Assembly: GCF_001717585.1 (NCBI RefSeq)
Contig: NZ_CP017042.1
Span: forward strand, 2,138,501 to 2,202,500
DNA: 64,000 nt
Direction: 5' to 3'
Source: Selenomonas sp. oral taxon 920
Lineage (GTDB): Bacteria > Bacillota > Negativicutes > Selenomonadales > Selenomonadaceae
Each line of letters opens with the position of its first letter. Position 1 is the stretch's first letter. Of the stretch, positions 19,461 through 27,871 are shown piece by piece. The notes under the pieces were generated by a model, which ran no database searches, had not been told where the DNA came from, and was given only the letters and a program-made list of their open reading frames with translations. The translations under genes and the position numbers were made by a program.

Positions 19461-19660
19461 AAAATGCCCACCGAAAAAATCCGGTGAGCAATTACAGCGC
19501 ACAAAAAGAGCGCAGTCCTCCCCATGCCGGTTTTCCTTTGCAATGCAGACAGAAGTCTGCGGGCAGGGAAGGACGTTTCCATACCTTCCCCCGTGATCTG
19601 CGGGATTCCGCGATCAGGCCGACGCACCATAGCATACGCCACAGGTACGGCGGCTCGAAA
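19461..19660 (-). promoter_or_regulatory. Probable cobalamin riboswitch with intrinsic terminator
   Basis: Minus-strand leader of btuC. Elements in cobalamin-riboswitch order: ATGGTGCG near 19630, a TGATC-GCGG hairpin, GGGGGAAGG, GGTATGGAAACGTCC, CTGCCCGCAGACT, a GCAGAC/GTCTGC hairpin, and a B12-box-like AAAGGAAAACCGGCA at 19538-19524. A terminator hairpin GCTCACCG/CGGTGGGC followed by ATTTTT lies at 19489-19461, before the btuC ribosome site. The match to the consensus GGGAA, GGTG, CCCGC and AGGA-ACC core is imperfect, so the class is likely but not certain. Confidence 0.65.
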
Positions 19661-19784
19661 AACATAAATATGTATTTTTTATGAGCATAGCATGAGATTG
19701 ACGTTTGAACAAGAAAAAATAGATTCTGCCCTTTACCCCAACCAGTTCATCCATCATGACAAAAACTTTGTGCCAATCGTCATC

Positions 19785-19814
19785 TTGCAAAATTCGATGC
19801 GCTCATGTTAGAAT
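19785..19814 (+). promoter_or_regulatory. Promoter of the LppM-like lipoprotein gene
   Basis: TTGCAA (19785-19790), 18 nt, TAGAAT (19809-19814) with an extended TG at 19806-19807. Confidence 0.6.
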
Positions 19815-19852
19815 GGCAGTGGATTTGTTGACAGTAATTGAGGAGGTATCTT

Positions 19853-20596
19853 ATGTTTCTGACACGATGCACACGCACGATGCGCACAGTTCTCGCGGCT
19901 GCGATGCTGGGCGTACTCGCGCTCACAAGCGGCTGTTTCAGCGGCGACGTGAACGTCGTCATCAACGAGGACGGCAGTGCCGATCTGAAGACGACGCTCG
20001 TCAGCGTGCCCATGCTCGCCGAGATTGTCGAGCAGAGCAAGGCGGCGACGACGGCGAAGAATCCGGACGCGCAGGTTACGCCCGTGACGAAGGAGAATAT
20101 GGCGGGCTACGAAATCACGGAGCACTACGCAACGATCGACAAGCTCTCGGAAAATGACTTCTTCAAGGCGAACGAGGGCAAGAACACGGGCATCACCGCG
20201 AACAAGAGCCTGTTCTACACGGACTACAACTTTGACCTGCTCTTTGAGGGCAGCCAGAACGGCGGCGGCGCAGGCGCATTCGCGAGCAATATCACGTTCA
20301 CCTATCAGATGACACTGCCCGTTGTGCCCACAAGCTCGAACGCCGACCGCTCGGAGAACGACGGCAAGCAGCTTACATGGAACCTCGGCAAGACGCTCGT
20401 GACGGGTGAGTCGTCGAAGATCGAGGTCGCGTTCCGCCTCTGGAACAAGACGGCAATCATCGGCACCGTCATCCTCGTCATCGTCCTCATCGGCGCAGGC
20501 GCATTCTTCATTCTCCGCAAGCGCAAGCCCGAGGAGGAGCAGCAGGTGCTCGAGGATGCACCCATCGACATTACCCCGAACGATAATAAGGACTAA
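19853..20596 (+). CDS. LppM/DUF3153-like lipoprotein with a C-terminal membrane anchor
   Basis: 247 residues from ATG 19853 behind GAGGAGG. A lipoprotein-type signal ends near C28 (LALTSGC). The domain that starts GDVNVVINEDGSADLKTTL matches the beta-rich LppM/DUF3153 pattern of Gram-positive lipoproteins. A transmembrane helix (about 204-225) and a basic-then-acidic tail close the protein, so it would be anchored at both ends. Its role is not known. Single-gene unit with its own promoter and terminator. Confidence 0.75.
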   Translation: MFLTRCTRTMRTVLAAAMLGVLALTSGCFSGDVNVVINEDGSADLKTTLVSVPMLAEIVEQSKAATTAKNPDAQVTPVTKENMAGYEITEHYATIDKLSENDFFKANEGKNTGITANKSLFYTDYNFDLLFEGSQNGGGAGAFASNITFTYQMTLPVVPTSSNADRSENDGKQLTWNLGKTLVTGESSKIEVAFRLWNKTAIIGTVILVIVLIGAGAFFILRKRKPEEEQQVLEDAPIDITPNDNKD

Positions 20597-20607
20597 ACGG
20601 CGCACAC

Positions 20608-20652
20608 AAAAGACGAGGAACTCTTGCGTTTTGCAGGAGTTCCTCGTCTTTT
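20608..20652 (+). terminator. Terminator after the LppM-like gene
   Basis: AAAAGACGAGGAACTC and GAGTTCCTCGTCTTTT form a perfect 16-bp stem with a 13-nt loop. It is symmetrical and could serve both strands. Confidence 0.92.
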
Positions 20653-20668
20653 AATATCGTTGTCAAGG

Positions 20669-20899
20669 CTAATTGTAATGCCCCCAACAGGCAAAAATCA
20701 GAATTGCATAACCTTCGATCAGATCGGCAAGCCAATGCTCCTCGTCAATGTGTCGGCTCCAAAAGCTCGTCAAATTCTCTTTCAATGGTTCGGGTTTTCC
20801 GATTCCATCGAATGGATTTCACACAATATCCTTGATGAGCTGATTGAACGCTTGACCATCCTCTTATCAAGCTGTTGCCAGTATCGCTTTAACCTTTCG
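20669..20899 (-). pseudogene. yoeB-like toxin remnant
   Basis: In minus-strand frames this reads RYWQQLDKRMVKR, then after a frame change FNQLIKDIV[20 protein letters not shown], [12 protein letters not shown] and a C-terminal [11 protein letters not shown]. These align in order with the YoeB/Txe endoribonuclease (YWQ, KPEPLK, GFWSRRI-EEHR, ACRYHY). There is at least one frameshift and one in-frame TGA, the arginine in SRRI is replaced by H, and the ACRYHY arginine by W. No antitoxin gene precedes it; the DUF1963 gene ends right at its 5' edge. Clearly non-functional. Confidence 0.75.
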
Positions 20900-22117
20900 T
20901 CACCCGCACTGCAGGATCAGGCGGACGTTGTCGAAATTGCGCGCGGCAAGGTCCTCCTTCCGAATCCAGAAGTAAATCAGACCGCAGTCGCCGTACATGA
21001 GCTCCGTTTCATCGTCCTCGACGGTGCCCATCTGAAACAGCAGCACCCAATGATCTGCAGCATTTCTCACAAGTTCCGCTTCCTCCTCTTCGGAGAGCTC
21101 TTCCTGCACATCCACGTCAATGCCTCTGCTGTAGAGTTCGCACTCCGGCTCCATTTCATTCTGAATCTCGTCGGCATAGCCGAGCATCTTCATGTGATCA
21201 TCCCCATGCAATGCAGCGTCACAGCCGAACTCCGCCCGCAGTTCGTTGTAGGTGTCCCAATCCACCTCTTTCCCGCTCCTGCGGCTGTATGCAAAAGACG
21301 ACAGGAGACTGACGGCATCCGCAAAGGTCAGCGCCTGCTCGCCCACACTCCACTCCTTCGTTTCCTCCGGAATCTGTGTCGGGACAAGCCCCTCCGCCTC
21401 GGGGAAATAATAGACGCGCGCATATCCCTCAGACTTTAGTTCAAAGCCCCACTCCATTGACACGGTCTCATAGAAGAAGCTGAGCACACCTGTCTTCGGC
21501 AGGAGACCTGTACGGTCATACTGCGCGGCTTCACCAAGATTGATCTGCGCGAGAAAGGCAAGCGGGCGGTTCTTCGTCACCCCCTCGAAGTCCGTTCCCT
21601 TATAGTACGGCCAGTCAAAATCTGCGGGCAGGTCAGGCGTTCCGTAGAACTTGCTCGCGCCAACGGGGAGTTTTTCCTGTGCAGGATGATGCGAGATCGC
21701 AATCTCGCGCCGCTGTGTACGTTCAAAGAACGCCGTCACCTCACGGCGCACACGCTCGTGCTCTGCCTGAGCCTCACGCACGAGCTGCTCCACACTCATA
21801 GAGGCGGGCTCCTCCGCATACCAGCCGTGCTTGTTTTCAACCGCCTCTTGGCACCGCGCCGTCATGCCGCCGGGCTTTCCATAGAAGACGCGCTCGATCT
21901 CCGCCTTGCTTGCCGTATCCTCGTCTGCACGCTCCAAATAGCCGAGAGCCAAACGCAGAACACAGAGCTTCGGATACCGATTGATCGCATAAAAGTACAG
22001 GGCATAGCCCATGCGGTAGTTCCAGAGCGCATCACGATCGACTTCCGGAGTCTCGTTCAGTGTCTTTATCGCCTCGAAAAAGCTGCGCTCCTCTATATAT
22101 TCCTGTGCTGTCTTCAT
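20900..22117 (-). CDS. DUF1963 (YwqG-like) protein
   Basis: 405 residues. The C-terminal two thirds match DUF1963/YwqG: SKFYGTPDLPADFDWPYY, RPLAFLAQINLGEAA, LPKTGVLSFFYE and a terminal GDCGLIYFWIRKEDLAARNF. The first 130 residues are a helical extension not typical of YwqG. Biochemical role unknown. Its ATG overlaps the stop of the TRAP permease (ATGA), so the two are translationally coupled, an odd partnership. Confidence 0.85.
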   Translation of the reverse strand: MKTAQEYIEERSFFEAIKTLNETPEVDRDALWNYRMGYALYFYAINRYPKLCVLRLALGYLERADEDTASKAEIERVFYGKPGGMTARCQEAVENKHGWYAEEPASMSVEQLVREAQAEHERVRREVTAFFERTQRREIAISHHPAQEKLPVGASKFYGTPDLPADFDWPYYKGTDFEGVTKNRPLAFLAQINLGEAAQYDRTGLLPKTGVLSFFYETVSMEWGFELKSEGYARVYYFPEAEGLVPTQIPEETKEWSVGEQALTFADAVSLLSSFAYSRRSGKEVDWDTYNELRAEFGCDAALHGDDHMKMLGYADEIQNEMEPECELYSRGIDVDVQEELSEEEEAELVRNAADHWVLLFQMGTVEDDETELMYGDCGLIYFWIRKEDLAARNFDNVRLILQCG

Positions 22118-24033
22118 GCCGCCGCCCTCTTTGCGCGCGTGTACTGCACCGCAAGAATCACGGCAAAGACAGCGAAACCGATCATGTCGGTCATGCCGCC
22201 GGGCTTAATCATGAGGAGTCCCGCAATGATGAGCAGCAGCCGTTCATAAGCACGGCAGTGGTCGGCAAGAAATCCGCAGAGTGCCGAGCTGACGGCGACC
22301 ATGCCCGCGAGTGCGGTCAGCGTTGTCATGATGAGGGCGAACGGCGTCGCATCCACCATGAGAATGACAGGAGACAACACGAAGATGTACGGGATGATGA
22401 ATGCCGCAACGGCAAGTTTTGACGCGTGCACCCCCGTCCTCAGCGCATTTCCTCCGCTGATGCCCGCTCCCGCGTAGGCGGCGAGAGCGACGGGCGGTGT
22501 CACGTCCGCAATGATGCCGAAGTAGAACACGAACATGTGCGCCGCAAGGATGGGAACGCCCATCTGCACGAGTGCAGGCGCAGCGATGGTCGAGGTGATG
22601 ACGTAGTTCGCCGTGGTCGGCACGCCCATGCCGAGCACGATTGCCGTGATCATGGTGAAGAACATCGCGGGCAGGAGCATCCCCCCTGCCATCTCGATCA
22701 GCCCCGAGGCAAGGCGCAGCCCGACACCCGTCTTCGTGACGACACCGATAATGATGCCCGCCGCTGCGCACGCGATGAGCACGCCGAGCACCGCCTTTGC
22801 ACCACGCTCGAGCCCGTAGACGATCTCGATCGGCTTCATGCGCGTAGATTTTCGCAGCATGGCACAGGTGATGGAGAGGACGATCGCGACAAGCGCCGCA
22901 CGCATGGGCGTGTAGCCCGATACGAGGAGATAGACAATGACGACGAGCGGGATCGCGAGGTGCCCGCGTTCCTTGATGAGGGTCAACGAATTCGGCAGTT
23001 CGTTGCGCGGGATTCCTTTGAGGTTCTTGCGCTTCGCCTCGAAATGCACACCGAGCCACACACCCGTAAAGTAGAGGAGTGCGGGGATCGCCGCCGCCTT
23101 GACGACCTCGATGTAGGAAACGCCGACGAACTCCGCCATGAGGAATGCCGCTGCACCCATAACCGGAGGCATGAGCTGCCCGCCCGTGGAGGCCGCCGCC
23201 TCGACCGCGCCCGCGAAGTTCGGATGGTAGCCGAGCTTCTTCATCATCGGGATCGTAAGCGAACCCGTGCCGACGACGTTCGCGACGGAGCTGCCTGAGA
23301 CCGTGCCCATCAGTCCGCTCGACAGCACGGCAACCTTCGCAGGGCCGCCGCTCGCCCAGCCCGCGACTGCGTTCGCGAGGTCGATGAAGAACTTGCCGAG
23401 CCCCGTACTTTCAAGGTACGCACCGAAGAGGATAAAGAGGAAGATAAAGGTCGAGGAGACACCGAGCGGAATGCCGAAGATGCCCTCTGTCGTGAAGTAG
23501 AGATGGCTGACGAGCTGCTCGATCGAGAGGCCTCGGTGTGCCAGCACACCCGGCATATAAGGTCCGAGGAAAGCGTACGCGAGGAAGAAGAGAACGACGG
23601 TCACCATCGGCAGCCCCACAACGCGCCGCGTCGCCTCAATGACGAGCAGGATACCGATGCCGCCGACGACGGCATCCGCCGTTGACACAGAGCCTGCGCG
23701 TGTCACGAGCTCACGGTACTGGATGACGATGTAGGCAGGTGCCGCCGCGCCGAGAACGGCGAAGATCACATCGATCGGGTGAAAGAAGCTGTCCCGTGTC
23801 CACGCGCGCCGAAAGGGATAGAGGAGATAGGCGAGCGCAAGTCCGAAGCCGAGGTGGACGGCACGCTGGAGCTGCGCGTCGAGGATGCCGAAGGTTGCCG
23901 TATAGAGCTGGAAAACGGAAAATGTGATGGCAATCGCGGCGACGATTTTCTTCGGCAGGCCTGCGTAGTGGACGGTGTTTGATTCGCGGTCGTATTTTTT
24001 GAGGACTGCTTCGGCAGTCTTGTGATCGGTCAT
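22114..24033 (-). CDS. TRAP transporter fused permease, TAXI type
   Basis: 639 residues from ATG 24033. The N-terminal part is a DctQ-like four-helix unit; the rest is a DctM-like permease of about 12 helices with GVLAHRGLSIEQL, GSSVANVVGTGSLTIPMMKKLGYHP and GMGVPTTANYVITS, typical of 4TM/12TM fusions of TAXI-TRAP systems. It imports an organic acid (glutamate or dicarboxylate type; substrate unknown) using a Na+ or H+ gradient with the periplasmic-side binding protein encoded upstream. The gap to the DUF1850 gene is 94 nt. Confidence 0.93.
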   Translation of the reverse strand: MTDHKTAEAVLKKYDRESNTVHYAGLPKKIVAAIAITFSVFQLYTATFGILDAQLQRAVHLGFGLALAYLLYPFRRAWTRDSFFHPIDVIFAVLGAAAPAYIVIQYRELVTRAGSVSTADAVVGGIGILLVIEATRRVVGLPMVTVVLFFLAYAFLGPYMPGVLAHRGLSIEQLVSHLYFTTEGIFGIPLGVSSTFIFLFILFGAYLESTGLGKFFIDLANAVAGWASGGPAKVAVLSSGLMGTVSGSSVANVVGTGSLTIPMMKKLGYHPNFAGAVEAAASTGGQLMPPVMGAAAFLMAEFVGVSYIEVVKAAAIPALLYFTGVWLGVHFEAKRKNLKGIPRNELPNSLTLIKERGHLAIPLVVIVYLLVSGYTPMRAALVAIVLSITCAMLRKSTRMKPIEIVYGLERGAKAVLGVLIACAAAGIIIGVVTKTGVGLRLASGLIEMAGGMLLPAMFFTMITAIVLGMGVPTTANYVITSTIAAPALVQMGVPILAAHMFVFYFGIIADVTPPVALAAYAGAGISGGNALRTGVHASKLAVAAFIIPYIFVLSPVILMVDATPFALIMTTLTALAGMVAVSSALCGFLADHCRAYERLLLIIAGLLMIKPGGMTDMIGFAVFAVILAVQYTRAKRAAA

Positions 24034-24127
24034 AGAGAGTTCACATCCTTTGACGAAAGTGTCTTTATATTTCGCAAAAACAGGACAAAAGAAATATGAG
24101 GCCACCGATTGGCGGCCTCGGATTATC

Positions 24128-24595
24128 TCACAGAAAATACGTGTAAAGCGGCGCAACGACGAGGTCGATACGCGTGCCGACAGGGTACATCTCGTAGGCC
24201 GGGATGGTCTTCCCCCCCGCCGTGATGGTGAGCTCCGTGCCGACGCCCGTGCGGAGGCTCAGGTTCGCATAGTCGCGATCCATATCGAGGACGAAGCAGT
24301 CCCCCTCCTGTCGGAACGCCCCTTCCTCTGGGAGAAAGGGCAGCCCCACGCCGTGCGATTGATAGCGCGTGCCCGTCAGATGGAAATGCCCGTCCGCATG
24401 CACGGTCAGGAACTCCTCGACGGGGGTTTTCTGCACAGAATGGATGAAGTGGATCGTCAGCGGAATTTCATCCCCAATCTGCCGCACAAGGACGATCTTT
24501 GTCCCGTCCGCATGCAGCAGGAGCGCCGGCGCACTCAGGATGTCAAACGCAACAAGAAGCACCGCCGCCGCAAGGGCGATCAGATACGCTCTCAT
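24128..24595 (-). CDS. DUF1850 protein of the TAXI-TRAP operon
   Basis: 155 residues. One N-terminal hydrophobic segment (about 4-24) acts as signal or anchor, then a beta-rich domain with IHFIHSVQKTPVEEF, the hallmark of DUF1850. This family is repeatedly found beside TAXI-TRAP transporters and probably works in the envelope as an accessory part. Its ATG overlaps the binding-protein stop by 4 nt. Confidence 0.88.
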   Translation of the reverse strand: MRAYLIALAAAVLLVAFDILSAPALLLHADGTKIVLVRQIGDEIPLTIHFIHSVQKTPVEEFLTVHADGHFHLTGTRYQSHGVGLPFLPEEGAFRQEGDCFVLDMDRDYANLSLRTGVGTELTITAGGKTIPAYEMYPVGTRIDLVVAPLYTYFL

Positions 24596-25566
24596 TTCTC
24601 GTTAAAGTACTTCTCCGCACCCGCGTTCATCGGCAGGGACATCCCCGCCTTCGCCGTGTCCTTCGTAATCTGCTTGCCGACAGCATGCGCAGCCTGCAGA
24701 CGGTCGAGGTTCGAGAAGATCGCCTTCGTGATGCTGTAGCCGAGGTCGGCATTCACTGAGGGTCCCGCGACGAGCATCGCCATGACGGAGACACTCGGAA
24801 CAGCCTCATCAAAGCCCGCATACGTTCCTGCGGGGATGACGGTCTTCGTGTAGAACGGATACTGCGCGATCAGCCCGTCCGCAATTTTTTCCTCCACGGG
24901 GAGCAGACGCACGGGGTTCTGAGAAGCGATGTCCTGCACCGATGCGGTTGGGTAGCCCGCCGTGAGGACGGCGACATCCACGTTGCCGTCCTTCAGCGCA
25001 CTTGCGCCCTCGGCAAACGAGAGGAACTGCGCGTCGATATCGTCATAGCTGACGCCGTATGCTGCGAGAATCTGGCGCACATTCGCCTCTACGCCCGAGC
25101 CTGCAGCTCCTACGGCAACACGCTTGCCCTTGAGCTCTGAGAGACTCTTGATGCCGGAGGACTGGAGCGTCACAAACTGGCAGGTCTCCGGATAGAGCGA
25201 GGCGATGCCCTGCAGTCCGTCCACCTTCTTGTCCTTGAACATCTCCGTACCGTTCACCGCGTAGTAGGTGATGTCGTTCTGCACCGTCGCAAGGTCGACC
25301 GCACCATCACGCAGCATATTGATGTTCGCAACCGACGCACCCGTGCTCTGTGCACTCGCGTTCATGCCCGGGATGTCCTTGTTCAGCACCTCGGCAATCG
25401 CGCCGCCGATGGGGTAGTACGTACCTGCCGTGCCGCCTGTTCCGATGTTGAGGAACTTCTTGTCTCCCGACGATGCGGAGTCGCCGCCGCAGCCGGTGAG
25501 AAGCGCGGCAGAGAATACAAGGACCGCGCCTGCCGCAAGAATTTTCTTTACGGTAGAGATATTCAT
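24592..25566 (-). CDS. TAXI-family TRAP substrate-binding lipoprotein, copy 1
   Basis: 324 residues from ATG 25566, 7 nt after GGAGGG; an in-frame start at 25581 is worse placed. Lipobox LLTGC with C26. Signature FLNIGTGGTAGTYYPIGGAIAEVLN, then TGASVANINML and the YPFYTKTVIPAGTYAG segment are typical TAXI proteins. Nearly the same protein is encoded at 25749-26720. This copy is directly coupled to DUF1850 and the permease. A palindrome ATCGCCGCATGCGACGAT lies about 50 nt upstream and may be an operator. Confidence 0.93.
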   Translation of the reverse strand: MNISTVKKILAAGAVLVFSAALLTGCGGDSASSGDKKFLNIGTGGTAGTYYPIGGAIAEVLNKDIPGMNASAQSTGASVANINMLRDGAVDLATVQNDITYYAVNGTEMFKDKKVDGLQGIASLYPETCQFVTLQSSGIKSLSELKGKRVAVGAAGSGVEANVRQILAAYGVSYDDIDAQFLSFAEGASALKDGNVDVAVLTAGYPTASVQDIASQNPVRLLPVEEKIADGLIAQYPFYTKTVIPAGTYAGFDEAVPSVSVMAMLVAGPSVNADLGYSITKAIFSNLDRLQAAHAVGKQITKDTAKAGMSLPMNAGAEKYFNEK

Positions 25567-25642
25567 GTTCTTTCCCTCCATTATACAATAGAAAAGTTCT
25601 CGAACTATCGTCGCATGCGGCGATAATAAACGTATCTTATCA

Positions 25643-25674
25643 TAAAAAGCCCTCCGTACGCAAGCGGAGGGCTT
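25643..25674 (-). terminator. Terminator between the two TAXI binding-protein genes
   Basis: AAGCCCTCCG, 8-nt loop, CGGAGGGCTT, then TTTAT on the minus strand. It separates copy 2 from copy 1. Confidence 0.9.
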
Positions 25675-25748
25675 CTTGTATGATGGTATACACGCGTATA
25701 CAGGAGCACTGCGGCATCGTCATCGGAACACGCGCGTCAAATCCGCAC

Positions 25749-26720
25749 TCACTTTCCGCTGAAATACTTCTCCGCGCCCTCGTTCATCGGCAGCGACATG
25801 CCGCTCTTTGCCGTCTCCTTGGAGATCTGCTTGCCGACGGCATGCGCCGCCTGCAGCCGGTCGAGATTCGTGAAGATCGCCTTCGTCACGCTATAGCCGA
25901 GGTCGGCGTTCACCGTGGGTCCCGCGACGAGCATCGCCATAACGGAGACGCCCGGCACCGCCTCATCAAAGCCCGCATAGGTCCCTGCGGGAATGACGGT
26001 CTTCGTGTAGAACGGATACTTCGCCGTCAGGCGGTCTGCAATATTTTCGTCCACAGGGAGGAGCCGAATCGGATTCTGTGCGGCGATGTCCTGCACAGAC
26101 GCCGTCGGATAGCCCGCGGTGAGAACGGCGACATCCACATTGCCGTCCTTCAGCGCGCTTGCCCCCTCAGCGAACGAGAGGAACTGTTCGTCGATATCGT
26201 CATAGGTAATACCATACGCCTCGAGAATCTGGCGTGCATTCGCCTCCACACCGGAGCCTACTGCGCCGACGGCAACACGCTTCCCCTTGAGCTCTGAGAG
26301 GCTCTTGATCCCAGAGGACTTCAGCGTCACGAACTGGCAGGTCTCGGGATAGAGCGAGGCGATGCCCTGCAGCCCGTCGATCTTCTTGTCCTTGAACATC
26401 TCCGTTCCGTTCGCGGCATAATACGCAATGTCGTTCTGCACCGTCGCGAGATCGATCTCGCCGTCGCCAAGCATATTGACATTGGCAACGGAGGCTCCCG
26501 TGCTCTGCGCGCTCGCACTCATGCCCGGAATCTCCTTGTTCAAGACTTCCGCAATAGCACCGCCGATTGGATAGTACGTCCCCGCCGTGCCGCCCGTACC
26601 GATGTTGAGGAACGTCTTCCCCTCCACGTCGGAGTTGCCGTTGCACCCTGTGAAGAGCAGCGCTGCGGCTGCAAGGACTGCGCCTGCCGCAAAAACTTTC
26701 TTTACGGTAGAAATCTTCAT
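25749..26720 (-). CDS. TAXI-family TRAP substrate-binding lipoprotein, copy 2
   Basis: 323 residues from ATG 26720, 6 nt after GGAGGAG. Lipobox LLFTGC with C26. It is collinear with copy 1 along its whole length, differing at a few dozen residues by eye, mostly near the lipobox and in scattered surface positions. Since a strong terminator follows, it is probably its own transcript feeding the same permease. The pair looks like a tandem duplication kept for a slightly different ligand or regulation. Confidence 0.92.
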   Translation of the reverse strand: MKISTVKKVFAAGAVLAAAALLFTGCNGNSDVEGKTFLNIGTGGTAGTYYPIGGAIAEVLNKEIPGMSASAQSTGASVANVNMLGDGEIDLATVQNDIAYYAANGTEMFKDKKIDGLQGIASLYPETCQFVTLKSSGIKSLSELKGKRVAVGAVGSGVEANARQILEAYGITYDDIDEQFLSFAEGASALKDGNVDVAVLTAGYPTASVQDIAAQNPIRLLPVDENIADRLTAKYPFYTKTVIPAGTYAGFDEAVPGVSVMAMLVAGPTVNADLGYSVTKAIFTNLDRLQAAHAVGKQISKETAKSGMSLPMNEGAEKYFSGK

Positions 26721-26796
26721 GATCCACTCCTCCTGCCGATACTTCCAACAGTTCTCGAAATCATCCCGCAATTCTGGGATTTGTCTATATTTTATC

Positions 26797-26830
26797 ACAA
26801 AAAAGCCCATACGCGCAAGGTATGAGCTTT
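26797..26830 (-). terminator. Terminator after the gene at 26867-27280
   Basis: AAGCTCATAC, 7-nt loop, GTATGGGCTT with a T-run on the minus strand. Confidence 0.75.
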
Positions 26831-26866
26831 ATGATTTTTATGTATAAAATTGTGCACCAAATCGGT

Positions 26867-27280
26867 CTAGTTCTTCACAATCTCCGTCGTCTCACCGTTC
26901 GCCTTTGCACGTGCGATGCACTCCTTCAGACGTGCGATGTTCTTGACATGGAGGTCAATGGCAAAGCGGATGCGCTTCTTCTCCTCCTCCGTAAACTCCG
27001 GCTTCTCGTAGGCGATGCGGATGCGCGCAAGGCGCTCCTCCACATCGCGCAGCTCGTCCTCCATCGGGCGCACGTGCATGAGTGCACAGCCATACACCGC
27101 GCGCATAGCGTCTTCGACGTACTGTGCGTATCCCGGCTCACCCGAGGCTTTCTCAAGCCACTGCGCAACGTGAAAAATCACATCGTAGGGCGACTCGCCG
27201 CCATGAATCATGGAGACGATCTCCATCTTCACCTGCTGCTCACGCCCGTGCGGCTGGCGGACGAGATCCTCCTCCGCCAT
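26867..27280 (-). CDS. Unrecognised 137-residue helical protein
   Basis: Starts at ATG 27280, overlapping the stop of the carbonic-anhydrase-like gene (TGATG). No signal or membrane segment. Two Glu/Lys-rich helical blocks (DELRDVEERLARIRIAYEKP; TEEEKKRIRFAIDLHVKNIA) suggest a helical bundle or coiled coil. Translational coupling suggests a link to the upstream hexapeptide protein. I do not recognise the family. Confidence 0.75.
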   Translation of the reverse strand: MAEEDLVRQPHGREQQVKMEIVSMIHGGESPYDVIFHVAQWLEKASGEPGYAQYVEDAMRAVYGCALMHVRPMEDELRDVEERLARIRIAYEKPEFTEEEKKRIRFAIDLHVKNIARLKECIARAKANGETTEIVKN

Positions 27281-27849
27281 CAAATGACCTTCTCGCCGTG
27301 AAAGCGCTCGCCGCCGATCTCGGGATAGACACCGTACTCCACTGCCCACTCACATTTGTACTTGAGCGCCTGCGCATGGATGGTCGCGACGCGGTCGATA
27401 TTCTCACGCACGATCTTCGCGGGAACCCCTGCGACGAGGGAGTTCGGCGGGATGACGGCATTCTCCTTCACGACAGCACCCGCCGCGACAATGGAACCGC
27501 GCCCAATCTTTGCGCCCGTCAGGACAATCGCGCCCATGCCGATGAGGACGTGATCCTCGATCTCACAGCCGTGGATGCACGCGCTGTGGCCAACGGTCAC
27601 GTAGTCCCCAATGATGCACGGGTTGTCGTCCGCGACGTGCAGACAGGTGAGATCCTGAATATTCGAGCAGTCACCGACGGAGATGTAGTTCACATCACCG
27701 CGCGCGACCACGCCCGGCCAGAGACTCGCATACTGTCCGATGCGTACATCGCCCGAGAGGAATACCTGCGGAGCGACGAACGCCTCCTCGTGAATCTGCG
27801 GCGTGATGCCGTGAAAACTGGGAAATCCGTCCCCTTTGAATGTAAACAT
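27280..27849 (-). CDS. Gamma-carbonic anhydrase-like hexapeptide-repeat protein
   Basis: 189 residues, ATG 27849 behind AAAGGATC. Left-handed beta-helix repeats run from about residue 25 to 150. Zinc-ligand positions of gamma-carbonic anhydrases are kept: H71 (CLHVAD), H88 and H93 (GHSACIHG). The family catalyses CO2 hydration or is a structural relative (YrdA/PaaY type). I cannot tell activity from sequence alone. Confidence 0.9.
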   Translation of the reverse strand: MFTFKGDGFPSFHGITPQIHEEAFVAPQVFLSGDVRIGQYASLWPGVVARGDVNYISVGDCSNIQDLTCLHVADDNPCIIGDYVTVGHSACIHGCEIEDHVLIGMGAIVLTGAKIGRGSIVAAGAVVKENAVIPPNSLVAGVPAKIVRENIDRVATIHAQALKYKCEWAVEYGVYPEIGGERFHGEKVI

Positions 27850-27871
27850 ATATAGATCCTTTCTAAAGGAA

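Noticed and set aside
19461-19660. TPP or molybdenum-cofactor riboswitch reading of the btuC leader
   Set aside because: The 3' CTGATC...GGGAAGG part resembles TPP only superficially and lacks the GCTGAGA element; the cobalamin order of elements fits better and agrees with the transporter type.
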